A DNA stretch of 34,096 bases from Haliea sp. (GTDB lineage: Bacteria; Pseudomonadota; Gammaproteobacteria; Pseudomonadales; Halieaceae): the NCBI GenBank assembly GCA_024642245.1, contig JAHEBM010000036.1, positions 1-34,096 on the forward strand. The letters are read 5' to 3'. Positions 1 through 7,482 of the stretch are shown piece by piece. Under the pieces are notes generated by a model. It did no database searches, was not told where the DNA came from, and was given only the letters and a program-made list of their open reading frames with translations. Made by a program: the position numbers and the translations under genes. Each line of letters begins with the position of its first letter. The stretch's first letter is position 1.

Positions 1-783
1 ACCGAGGCCCATCTCAAGGACCTGATAGAGCACCAGACCCGCTTTGCCGGTCGCTCCTTCCAGCAGATCTACCACGTGGATTTTTTCAACCAGCACGGGG
101 ACAAGGTCGCAGAGGGTGACAGCTGGGTGTTCCGTACCGATCGTGACGAGGCGCGTGAAAAGGGCACCAAGTACACCGAAGCCCGCGGCAGGGTAGAACC
201 CTATACCGAGGAAGAACTGGCCGGGTTTTCCAAAATCTACGCGGCAGAGGAAATCCGCGGTGCGACCCCGCGTTTCTGGGAGGACGTGAAAGAAGGCGAG
301 GTCCTGCCGCGCATGATGAAGGGTCCGATGACCGTCACCGGCTTTATCTGTTACGCGCAGGGCTGGGGTGGCCTGTACATCCGCGCCAACAAGCTTGCCT
401 GGAAAATGCAGCAGGCGCACCCGGGCCTGGGCATCAAGAACCGCTTCAATGTGCCCGACTGTCCGGAGCGCGTTCACTGGGACGAGGAATTCGCTCTCGA
501 AGTGGGTGCCCCGGGCGCCTACGACTACGGCCCCGAGCGCTGCTCCTGGCTGACCCACCACCTCACTAACTGGATGGGCGACGACGGCTTCCTGCGCAAG
601 AGCAAGTGCGAGATCCGCCGGCACAATCCCGATGGCGATGCCCTGTACATCGACGGTACGGTCGCCCGCAAGTTTGTCGAGGACGGCAAGCACCTGGTGG
701 AAATCAGCCAGGTCGCCGAAACGCACCGTGGAGAGCTGTCTGCTCGCGGTACATCCGTCGTGGAACTGCCCAGCCGCGGTTAA
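1..783 (+). CDS. MaoC-like double-hotdog dehydratase/hydratase-type protein, 5' truncated
   Basis: The reading frame is open from base 1, so the start lies upstream; the GTG at 76 is an internal codon. The visible 260 residues match the second half of the 397-residue protein at 10683-11876. Shared landmarks are an RFAG/KFAG block, a following R-x-D/N-x-x-GD stretch and a 'W-E-D-V-x-x-G' entry into the second hotdog domain. Family knowledge: MaoC/FAS1-type hotdog proteins hydrate or dehydrate acyl-CoA thioesters, and tandem-hotdog forms occur in degradation of steroids and branched acids. The gene ends with TAA at 781-783, just before a strong terminator, so it closes an upstream transcript. 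The exact substrate is unknown, and a non-enzymatic acyl-binding role is possible. Confidence 0.8.
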   Translation, partial: TEAHLKDLIEHQTRFAGRSFQQIYHVDFFNQHGDKVAEGDSWVFRTDRDEAREKGTKYTEARGRVEPYTEEELAGFSKIYAAEEIRGATPRFWEDVKEGEVLPRMMKGPMTVTGFICYAQGWGGLYIRANKLAWKMQQAHPGLGIKNRFNVPDCPERVHWDEEFALEVGAPGAYDYGPERCSWLTHHLTNWMGDDGFLRKSKCEIRRHNPDGDALYIDGTVARKFVEDGKHLVEISQVAETHRGELSARGTSVVELPSRG

Positions 784-822
784 GCGGCCGGCGCCAGCCG
801 TGGCGTAAAAGGCTAAGATACG

Positions 823-855
823 GGCTGACCCCCTTGCGGGGGCCAGCCTTTTTTT
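823..855 (+). terminator. Rho-independent terminator after the first gene
   Basis: GGCTG-a-CCCCC (823-833) pairs with GGGGG-c-CAGCC (838-848) around a TTGC loop with one mismatch. Seven T residues (849-855) follow. It separates the truncated MaoC-like gene from the CaiB-type gene that starts at 948. Confidence 0.9.
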
Positions 856-947
856 CGCGGGTAAGCCTGGTCACGGTGACACCCACACATCGCGGGTTGC
901 CGTACTCGTACCGCGGTAAGCGAGTCATTTCGGGCAGGGTGAGGTAT

Positions 948-2162
948 ATGAAAGACAGTGAAACCCCGGGTTGGGCAGGTCCGCTGGCCGGTATTCGTGT
1001 GCTGGACCTGACGCGGGTGCTCGCGGGTCCAGCCGCGTCGTTGGCATTGGCCGATCTCGGCGCCGAGGTCTTCAAGGTCGAACCGCCCGGTACGGGGGAT
1101 GAAACCCGGTCGTTTCCGCCTTTTCGCGACGGCGAAAGCCACTATTACCTGAGTGTGAATCGCGGCAAGAAAAGCATAGTCGTTGATCTGAAGACAGAGG
1201 CCGGGGTGGCACTGGTCAGGGACCTGGCCGCCAAATGCGATGTGCTGATCGAAAACTACCGCCCCGGTGTTATGGACCGGCTGGGGCTGGGTTACTCGGC
1301 GCTTAGTGCGCTCAATCCCCGCCTGATCTATTGCGCGATATCGGGCTTTGGCATGACAGGGCCGCTGCGGGATCGACCATCCTTCGATATCGTGCTGCAG
1401 GCGCTGTCGGGCGCCTTGAGCGTGAACGGCGAAAGCGGCGGTGTGCCACACAAGCTGGGCATCCCGCTCGGGGACCTGGTGGGCGGGATCAACGGCCCCA
1501 TCGGTATCCTGGCGGCGCTGCACGAGCGCAACACGACCGGGCGTGGACGACTGATAGATATCAGCCTGCTCGACGGCATGATAGGCATGCTGGGCTACCT
1601 GGCGCAGCTGGCATTTTTTACCGGCCAGGATCCCCAGCCGCAGGGGTCGCAGCACCCCAACCTGGTGCCCTACGGCGCGTTTCCCGCCAAAGACGGCTCT
1701 ATTATCATCGCCTGCCTGACCAACAATTTCTGGGGGCGGATCTGCCGGGCGCTGGATATGGAGCAGTACAGCCTTGACCCGCGCTTCGATACGCTGGAGA
1801 AACGCAGGGACAGTCGAGAGGTGGTGAATGAGCTTATCGCCGGGTTTACCCGGGAGAAGCCGGTACAGCAGCTGGTGGCGCTATTTACAGAGCACAACGT
1901 GCCGCACGCGCCTATTCTGGGCATCACGGATGCGCTCGAACAGCCGCAGGCAGTGGCCAGGGAAATGGTTGTCGAGACGGCGCACCAGGTGCTCGGTTCC
2001 ATACCCATCGTCAACCGGTCGATAAAATTTCCGGGCGATACGCAGCCCGTCCCGACTGCACCACCGGTGCTTGGCCAGCATACCGACGAGATATTGAGGG
2101 AGTTTCTCGGTTACACTGCAGAACAAATCGAGGCCCTGCGCGCCTCAAATGCCGTAGCTTGA
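948..2162 (+). CDS. CaiB/BaiF family CoA-transferase (family III)
   Basis: A 404-residue protein, the usual length for family III CoA-transferases, which move CoA between carboxylic acids through an aspartyl-CoA intermediate. The N-terminus reads 'PLAGIRVLDLTRVLAGP' (12-28), followed by 'DLGAEVFKVEPPGTGD' and 'NRGKKSIVVDLK', all family hallmarks. The likely catalytic Asp is D176 in 'GIPLGDLVGG'. ATG 948 is chosen because an AGGGTGAGG-like ribosome site sits just upstream and the family N-terminus starts there; the open frame extends further upstream but contains no family sequence. It leads a plus-strand group with the SDR 18 bases downstream and a thioesterase. Role inferred: CoA activation of an acid intermediate. 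Substrate unknown. Confidence 0.93.
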   Translation: MKDSETPGWAGPLAGIRVLDLTRVLAGPAASLALADLGAEVFKVEPPGTGDETRSFPPFRDGESHYYLSVNRGKKSIVVDLKTEAGVALVRDLAAKCDVLIENYRPGVMDRLGLGYSALSALNPRLIYCAISGFGMTGPLRDRPSFDIVLQALSGALSVNGESGGVPHKLGIPLGDLVGGINGPIGILAALHERNTTGRGRLIDISLLDGMIGMLGYLAQLAFFTGQDPQPQGSQHPNLVPYGAFPAKDGSIIIACLTNNFWGRICRALDMEQYSLDPRFDTLEKRRDSREVVNELIAGFTREKPVQQLVALFTEHNVPHAPILGITDALEQPQAVAREMVVETAHQVLGSIPIVNRSIKFPGDTQPVPTAPPVLGQHTDEILREFLGYTAEQIEALRASNAVA

Positions 2163-2180
2163 AATGTAGGGAGAGGCTGA

Positions 2181-3092
2181 ATGCAAGAGTTGAGATTCGA
2201 CGATCGTGTGGCGGTTATAACGGGAGCCGGCAGGGGGCTGGGGCGAAGCTACGCGCTGCTGCTCGCGGCGCGCGGAGCGAAGGTCATCGTCAATGACCCC
2301 GGCGCCGGCATGAAGGGGGATGGCATTGACGCCGGTCCCGCTGAAGCCGTGGTCCGGGAGATCAGGTCGGCAGGAGGTGAAGCTGTCGCCTGTATGGATT
2401 CGGTGGCAACGCCTGAAGGGGGCAAGGCGATTATCGATGCCGCAATGGACAACTACGGCCGCATCGACATACTCATTCACAACGCGGGTATCGTGCGCCG
2501 CTCGCCCCTGGATGAATTGAGCTACGAGGATTTCGAAACCGTACTGGATGTCCATTTGCGCGGGGGCTTCCACGTGTTGCGATCCGCGTTTCCCCATATG
2601 AAGGCTGCCGGGTACGGGCGCGTCGTGATGACGGGCTCGATCAGCGGTCTGTACGGTAATGCCGGTGTTACCAATTACAGCGTGGCCAAGACCGGTCTCA
2701 TAGGGCTGACCAACGTGGCAGCGCTGGAAGGCGCCCCACACAACGTGAAATGCAATATTATCCTGCCCGCGGCGGTCACGCGCATGTCCGAGGGAGTGGA
2801 CACCAGCGCCTTTCCCCCGATGGATCCCGAGCTTGTTGCGCCGGCGGTGGCGTGGCTGTCCCACGAGGCCTGCTCGGTAACGGGTGACATGCTGATTTCC
2901 GCGGCCGGGCGCATAGCCCGGGCGTTTATAGCGGAATCTCCCGGTGTCTATCATCCGTCGTGGACGCTAGAGGATGTCGCCGCGGAAATGACCGCGATTC
3001 GCAAAGCCGACGACCCCGTGGTCTTTCCTGTCGTTCCCTCCGGCCAGCTGGACCATCTGCGCTACAGCTTCGCGATGGCGAGCGAGGATTGA
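2181..3092 (+). CDS. SDR, MFE-2-type 3-hydroxyacyl-CoA dehydrogenase-like
   Basis: A 303-residue classical-type SDR. The cofactor motif TGAGRGLG is at 14-21, HNAG at 100-103, and the catalytic residues S153, Y166 and K170 are all present with standard spacing. The 'GRSYALLLAARGAKVIVND' region and the length of about 300 resemble the dehydrogenase part of multifunctional beta-oxidation enzymes, so oxidation of a 3-hydroxyacyl-CoA is a reasonable guess. A GGGAGAGG ribosome site precedes ATG 2181. It lies 18 bases after the CoA-transferase and 31 before the thioesterase, consistent with one operon. A close paralogue sits at 19334-20254, alignable along its whole length, including the SVATP(E/Q)GG block and the C-terminal 'VPSG-x-LDH'. 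Confidence 0.93.
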   Translation: MQELRFDDRVAVITGAGRGLGRSYALLLAARGAKVIVNDPGAGMKGDGIDAGPAEAVVREIRSAGGEAVACMDSVATPEGGKAIIDAAMDNYGRIDILIHNAGIVRRSPLDELSYEDFETVLDVHLRGGFHVLRSAFPHMKAAGYGRVVMTGSISGLYGNAGVTNYSVAKTGLIGLTNVAALEGAPHNVKCNIILPAAVTRMSEGVDTSAFPPMDPELVAPAVAWLSHEACSVTGDMLISAAGRIARAFIAESPGVYHPSWTLEDVAAEMTAIRKADDPVVFPVVPSGQLDHLRYSFAMASED

Positions 3093-3123
3093 GCGGGTTT
3101 CCATTGGCCGGACGGGGGCGATA

Positions 3124-3591
3124 ATGCATTCAGACGACGTGGACCCTGCCCATTCACCGGTAGCCGCTGGCGGCCTTCCTTCGGCGGACTGGACCCGACG
3201 CAAGATGAAGGGCATCCCGGCTTCCCTGGGTGCACTGTGGACCCGTCGCGACGAGTCCGGCTGGCACTACGGTGTACAGCTGGATGAAAGCCATTGCAAT
3301 GCCCAGGGGTTTATCCATGGCGGTGTGTTGATGACCTTCATGGATCACGGCCTGTCACTGCTTACCTGGGAGGCGGCCGGGCGCGCAATGACCTCCACCA
3401 TTCACCTGGACAGCCACTTCCTGGAAGCGGTCCGTCCGCCTGCCTTTGTCGAGCTGCATGGCCGCATTCTGAGACAGGGTCGCAGGCTGGCATTCGCTCG
3501 CGGCGTTCTTCGCGTCGATGGCACGGACATCATGGAAGCGACCGGTGTATGGAGTATCGCACCGGCGACCCGTTCACCGGCAAACCCCTGA
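3124..3591 (+). CDS. PaaI-like hotdog thioesterase
   Basis: A 155-residue single-hotdog protein with the PaaI/4HBT signature: N59 followed by 'GFIHGG' (62-67) and D74 in the central helix. Family knowledge: these enzymes hydrolyse acyl-CoA or aryl-CoA thioesters in the cytoplasm and often rescue stalled CoA intermediates in catabolic pathways. About 30 N-terminal residues precede the domain and are low in recognisable features. It is the last gene of the CoA-transferase/SDR group, and its end faces the end of Rieske oxygenase 1. The 59-base gap contains small GC-rich inverted repeats but no T-tract. Substrate unknown. Confidence 0.88.
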   Translation: MHSDDVDPAHSPVAAGGLPSADWTRRKMKGIPASLGALWTRRDESGWHYGVQLDESHCNAQGFIHGGVLMTFMDHGLSLLTWEAAGRAMTSTIHLDSHFLEAVRPPAFVELHGRILRQGRRLAFARGVLRVDGTDIMEATGVWSIAPATRSPANP

Positions 3592-3650
3592 AATAACCCG
3601 GGGGCTCATCCCCGCGCCACGATGGGCGCGCCCCGCTGTGCCGGCGAAAT

Positions 3651-5060
3651 TCACGAGCACAGGTAGCGGTCTTCCTCCCGGTGCATGTTGAGTATCAGTT
3701 TTTCCTGGTTTGACGCAAGCCAGGTCTGCTGCATGCCCCTGGAGAGCAGGCCTTCCTGTATGCGCGGCAGGTTACTGAGATCCTGCTGGGGGATGAGCCC
3801 GACCTGCTTGGGATCAGTCACCTCCTCAACCGTGGCACGTTGCAGCGCTTCTGCCGCGGGGTAGGTTTTGGTTGAGCGAATCTCGAAGGTGCATTGGTTG
3901 GGGTCGCTCGGGTGGGGCAGTGCCCGGTAGATGACGGCATTACCGGCCTGTAGCAGCACCAGGATATTTGGGAACAGGTAAGTCACCCCACCCCAGCGTG
4001 CGATCACTTCCGGTGACATTTTTGGCATTGGCCTGTCCTGCGCCGCAGCGGTGGCGTATTGCAGCTTCACATACTCGGCGCCCAGATTCGCATCCGGCGG
4101 CAAGTTCCTGTCCTTCAGGGTGAGCAGCAGGTCGATATCCTGCTTGAGAATCATGCCGCCGAGGCCCTCCGCGGTCAGGTTCATGCGCGCCGCCATTTCT
4201 TGCAGCCGATCATCGGCCGGTGCCGGCTCCTGCACGTGGCCGGCGATGGGTGTTTTGTCGCCACCCCAGAACTGGCCGTGACCCTGGTCGAAGGTATCGT
4301 AGATGATGTCGCGGTACATCATGGGTCCATCGTCGCGATCCCCGTACACCACTTCCCGCCCGACCTTTTCCAGCTGGGGATGGGTGGCTGACACGTGGTA
4401 GGCCTCGAAGAACGCCTCCTGGGCGACTTTCCAGTTACACGGGATGGTCGCGCGCTTCCACCAGATGTGGCGCATGTCGCCAAGCACGATGTCGTCGAAA
4501 TACTGGCGCAGTGGTTCGATAAAGGTGTCGAAAGGCTGGGGGTTGGGGTCCAGGTTGATAAAAACAAAGCCCGCGTACACCCGTGAGACGACCTCCCGCA
4601 TGGCCACATCGCTGTCCTGTAAATTCCCGCCATGAAACTCGTTGCGCTCCAGCACCTTTTCGATGTTTCCCGCCAGGTCCCAGCGCCAGCCGTGGAACGG
4701 GCAGATGATCCGGCCGCCCTCGTAGTGGCCGCAGCCCTCGCCCAGGGTGGTGCCCCGGTGTGGGCAGAAGTTGTAATAGGCCTTGATCGATGACTCGTCG
4801 ACCCTTACCAGCAGGATGGACTGGTCACCGATTTTATAGGTGGTGTAATCGCCGGTTTGCGGGATTTCGTCGACCCTGGCAGCGACCTGCCATACCGAGC
4901 TCCACAGTTTGTCAAACTCCAGGCGGGCGAATTCAGGATCCGTGTAGCGCCCCACGCCCAGGCCTGTTGGCCTGGTTTGCCATTTTAACGGCCATTGGGA
5001 GGTGCCGGCTGGAACCTGTGGCGGCGCGTCTGCGACTGGGGGGCGAGATGTCGTGCTCAT
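3651..5060 (-). CDS. Rieske non-haem iron oxygenase, alpha-subunit type (Rieske 1)
   Basis: A 469-residue ring-hydroxylating oxygenase alpha subunit. The Rieske [2Fe-2S] ligands are C99-P-H101 and C120-P-F-H123. The mononuclear iron site starts at NWK (209-211) with H222 and H227, and E219 stands where the bridging acidic residue is expected. Family knowledge: such enzymes hydroxylate or demethylate aromatic or alicyclic rings using electrons from a ferredoxin and reductase. No beta subunit, ferredoxin or reductase gene adjoins it, so it may be an alpha-only (alpha3) type. It closely resembles Rieske 2 (7483-8901), sharing WQ-A-ARVDEIPQ, QEAFFE-x-YHV and the C-terminal Q-x-x-L-x-N-L-x-RIQ-x-GL-x-SR pattern. 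It is divergent from the amidohydrolase across 162 bases. Confidence 0.93.
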   Translation of the reverse strand: MSTTSRPPVADAPPQVPAGTSQWPLKWQTRPTGLGVGRYTDPEFARLEFDKLWSSVWQVAARVDEIPQTGDYTTYKIGDQSILLVRVDESSIKAYYNFCPHRGTTLGEGCGHYEGGRIICPFHGWRWDLAGNIEKVLERNEFHGGNLQDSDVAMREVVSRVYAGFVFINLDPNPQPFDTFIEPLRQYFDDIVLGDMRHIWWKRATIPCNWKVAQEAFFEAYHVSATHPQLEKVGREVVYGDRDDGPMMYRDIIYDTFDQGHGQFWGGDKTPIAGHVQEPAPADDRLQEMAARMNLTAEGLGGMILKQDIDLLLTLKDRNLPPDANLGAEYVKLQYATAAAQDRPMPKMSPEVIARWGGVTYLFPNILVLLQAGNAVIYRALPHPSDPNQCTFEIRSTKTYPAAEALQRATVEEVTDPKQVGLIPQQDLSNLPRIQEGLLSRGMQQTWLASNQEKLILNMHREEDRYLCS

Positions 5061-5108
5061 GGTGATTTACCTGTGCTTGCGCGGTGAAAGTCGGACCATG
5101 CTAGTGCA

Positions 5109-5130
5109 TTAACTAAACAGCATTGTTGAC
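5109..5130. promoter_or_regulatory. Candidate operator (weaker copy) between Rieske 1 and the amidohydrolase
   Basis: Read on the minus strand this site matches the operator at 23846-23867 at 14 of 22 positions, including the unbroken TCAACAA. Read on the plus strand it contains ACAGCATTGT, nine of ten bases of the palindromic centre of the 29178 site. It lies in the divergent intergenic region, where a regulator could control both genes. No convincing -35/-10 pair was found beside it, so the assignment rests on similarity alone. Confidence 0.4.
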
Positions 5131-5222
5131 CAAGATCAATGTCCGGGTTTCCGGAGCTGCTAATCTGCCCAGCGAAGTACGTTATCTTTTTAATGGCCAA
5201 TAAAGGGCCTGGAGGAAATCCA

Positions 5223-6548
5223 ATGCAAATGGAAGATATGGTGATTATCAGCGTCGATGATCATGTCTGCGAGCCACCGGACACCTTCAAGCGGCACCTG
5301 AAGGGCGATGACCTGGCCAGCGCCCCGCAATTTCACACCAGCGACAGCGGTGCCAATTTCTGGACCTACCAGGGCAAGTTGCTCGCCTCGGTTGGCCTCA
5401 ATGCCGTGGTCGGCCGGGTGCCGGAAGAGTACGGTATGGAGCCCCAGTCGCTGGACCAGATGCGCAAGGGGTGTTACGACGCGAAAGCGCGTCTTGAAGA
5501 TATGGATATCAATGGTATTGCCGCATCGCTGAATTTCGGCAGTATCGGCGGTTTCGATGGCAGTCGGTGTTTTCATACTGCGCAGGACAAGGATCTTGCC
5601 CTGACCCACCTGCGGGCCTACAACAACTGGCACATCGAGGACTGGTGTGGCACCGACCCGGCCAGGTTTATCGCCTGTGCCATGCTGCCCACCTGGGACA
5701 TGAAGGCCACTGTCGAGGAGATCCGCCGTGTAGCCGCGATGGGCTGTACCTCGGTAACCCTGACCGAGAACCCCACCAAGATCGGTTTACCCAGTATTCA
5801 CAAGGACTACTGGGAGCCCATGTGGAAAGCGCTGGCCGATCACGATATTACCACCTGCCTGCACATCGGCTCGGGCAATCCGCAACCCCATGCCTCGGAC
5901 GACACTCCCATCGAGGCGTGGATCAGCACCATGCCCATGTCAATTGTCGTGGGAGCCGCGGACTGGTTGCAACTGGAGGCGCTGCAACGCTACCCGGACA
6001 TGAAAATCTTCCTGTCGGAGAGCGGCATCGGCTGGATTCCGTATTTCCTGGAGCGCTCCGATTTTTCCCACTGGCGGCACAAGGCCTGGACCAACAGCAG
6101 CTATGGTGGTGCAAAGCCCAGCGATGTTTTCCGTAAGCACTTTATGACCTGTTTTATCGACGACACCTTTGGCCTGAAGAACCTCGATGATGTCGGTGAA
6201 GACATGGTTGCCTACGAATGCGATTACCCGCACTCCGATACCCTGTGGCCCGAGGTACCGGAGTACCTCTGGCAGAGTGTAAAACACCTGTCCGGTAAGC
6301 AGATCGACAAGATTACGCATCTCAATGCGATGCGGTGGCTGCGGTTTGACCCGTTCAGCCGCTACAAGCCACAGGAGATCAATGTGGGTGGCTTGCGCGC
6401 CAAAGCCGCCGCGGCCGGCGTGGATACCACGCCGATCTCAACCGGTGGCTCGGCTCCACTGGTCCCGGGTGAGCAAAAACGCCGGGTAACCTCTGGCGAT
6501 GTTATGCAGATGATGCAAAGGCAGTCTGACCTGGTAGAGGTGGGCTAA
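5223..6548 (+). CDS. Amidohydrolase-2 family TIM-barrel metal enzyme (ACMSD-like)
   Basis: A 441-residue protein of the amidohydrolase-2 group, which includes metal-dependent decarboxylases and hydrolases. The N-terminal 'SVDDHVCEPPDTF' supplies the first metal ligands (D12/H14). H214 in 'CLHIGSG', the 'LSESGIGWIPYFLERSD' block (264-280) and D334 in 'ECDYPHSD' are the later active-site landmarks. ATG 5223 is chosen because GGAGG lies seven bases upstream; in-frame codons at 5139 and 5193 lack such a site and the family sequence starts after 5223. The TauD-type gene follows 46 bases downstream on the same strand. The pairing with an adjacent Rieske enzyme suggests C-C cleavage or decarboxylation after hydroxylation, but this is inference. 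Confidence 0.9.
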   Translation: MQMEDMVIISVDDHVCEPPDTFKRHLKGDDLASAPQFHTSDSGANFWTYQGKLLASVGLNAVVGRVPEEYGMEPQSLDQMRKGCYDAKARLEDMDINGIAASLNFGSIGGFDGSRCFHTAQDKDLALTHLRAYNNWHIEDWCGTDPARFIACAMLPTWDMKATVEEIRRVAAMGCTSVTLTENPTKIGLPSIHKDYWEPMWKALADHDITTCLHIGSGNPQPHASDDTPIEAWISTMPMSIVVGAADWLQLEALQRYPDMKIFLSESGIGWIPYFLERSDFSHWRHKAWTNSSYGGAKPSDVFRKHFMTCFIDDTFGLKNLDDVGEDMVAYECDYPHSDTLWPEVPEYLWQSVKHLSGKQIDKITHLNAMRWLRFDPFSRYKPQEINVGGLRAKAAAAGVDTTPISTGGSAPLVPGEQKRRVTSGDVMQMMQRQSDLVEVG

Positions 6549-6594
6549 AGCCCGCTCTTTTAATACAAGGCCCACTTCTGGAGAACGGTGAAAC

Positions 6595-7431
6595 ATGAGC
6601 GCAGCGACACTGGAAAAACACGATATATTCGAGGAAATTTCGCCGATGATTGGCGCCCGGGTACATTTGAAAAAGCAGGACCTGCTCAGCGGCGAGTACG
6701 GGGATTTGCTGCGCGAACAGCTCTCACAAAGAGGGGTTCTGGTGCTGCCAAAGATCAACTTTAGCGACGATGAACAGGTCACGTTTACCAAAACCATCGG
6801 TAATTTCATGCCGGAACTTGCCGGGCAGAAGGTCTACGATATTTCCCTCGATGCCAAGGTCAATCCGAATCGTGACTACCTGAAGGGCTCCCTGTACTGG
6901 CACATAGACGGCACCATGAACAGGGCGCCCATTGGTGCCGCCGTGCTGTGCAGCAAGGTATTGCCCACCTGGGGTGGTAATACCGAGTTCTGCAACACCT
7001 ATGCGTCCTACGATGCCCTGAGCGAGGAACAAAAGCAGGAAATCGAGGGGCTTCGCGTGGTGCACTCGATGTGGATTTCACAGCTCTACCACACACCCGA
7101 ACCGACGCGCGCGCAACTGGAAGACTGGATGCGCATGGGCCAGACGGAGCTGCCCCTGGTGTGGAAGCACCGCTCGGGCCGCAAGTCGCTGATTCTCGGG
7201 AATACCGCGCAGTGCATTGTCGGCAAGGATCCCATGCAAAGTGCTCTGTTGCTGCACGGCTTGCGCGATTTTGCCACACAGCCGCAATTCGTCTACAGCC
7301 ACGAGTGGTCGGTTGGGGACGCCGTTATCTGGGACAATACCGGTACCATGCACCGGGCCATGCCTTACGACCCGGACTGCGGGCGACTACTGCACCGGAC
7401 CAAGACGGCAGGAGATGAGCCCATCGAGTGA
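6595..7431 (+). CDS. TauD/TfdA family 2-oxoglutarate/Fe(II) dioxygenase
   Basis: A 278-residue protein, the normal length for the TauD/TfdA family. The iron ligands are H103-x-D105 in 'YWHIDGT' and H253 in 'WDNTGTMHRAMPY', with R268 in 'LLHRTK' as the probable 2-oxoglutarate-binding Arg. Family knowledge: members hydroxylate next to a heteroatom in taurine, alkyl sulfates, phenoxyacids and similar compounds and release an aldehyde or phenol. Unlike the Rieske and P450 enzymes of the window it needs no electron-transfer protein. It follows the amidohydrolase and probably shares its transcript. Its end faces that of Rieske 2, with a perfect hairpin between them. With a sulfotransferase elsewhere in the window an alkyl-sulfate substrate can be imagined, but nothing in the sequence proves it. 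Confidence 0.9.
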   Translation: MSAATLEKHDIFEEISPMIGARVHLKKQDLLSGEYGDLLREQLSQRGVLVLPKINFSDDEQVTFTKTIGNFMPELAGQKVYDISLDAKVNPNRDYLKGSLYWHIDGTMNRAPIGAAVLCSKVLPTWGGNTEFCNTYASYDALSEEQKQEIEGLRVVHSMWISQLYHTPEPTRAQLEDWMRMGQTELPLVWKHRSGRKSLILGNTAQCIVGKDPMQSALLLHGLRDFATQPQFVYSHEWSVGDAVIWDNTGTMHRAMPYDPDCGRLLHRTKTAGDEPIE

Positions 7432-7443
7432 TGTCGCGATACG

Positions 7444-7470
7444 CAGTTGAACAGCCGGGCTGTTCAACTG
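7444..7470. terminator. Perfect 12-bp hairpin between convergent genes
   Basis: CAGTTGAACAGC (7444-7455) is exactly repeated in inverse at 7459-7470 around a CGG loop. It lies between the TAA/TGA ends of the TauD-type gene and Rieske 2. No T-run follows on either strand, so it is either a factor-dependent or bidirectional terminator or an RNA 3'-end stabiliser. Confidence 0.55.
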
Positions 7471-7482
7471 CCGGGTTCGGGA

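Noticed and set aside
606-947. Upstream in-frame extension of the CaiB-type gene
   Set aside because: It overlaps the end of the MaoC-like gene, runs through a terminator hairpin and encodes no family sequence; ATG 948 has a proper ribosome site.
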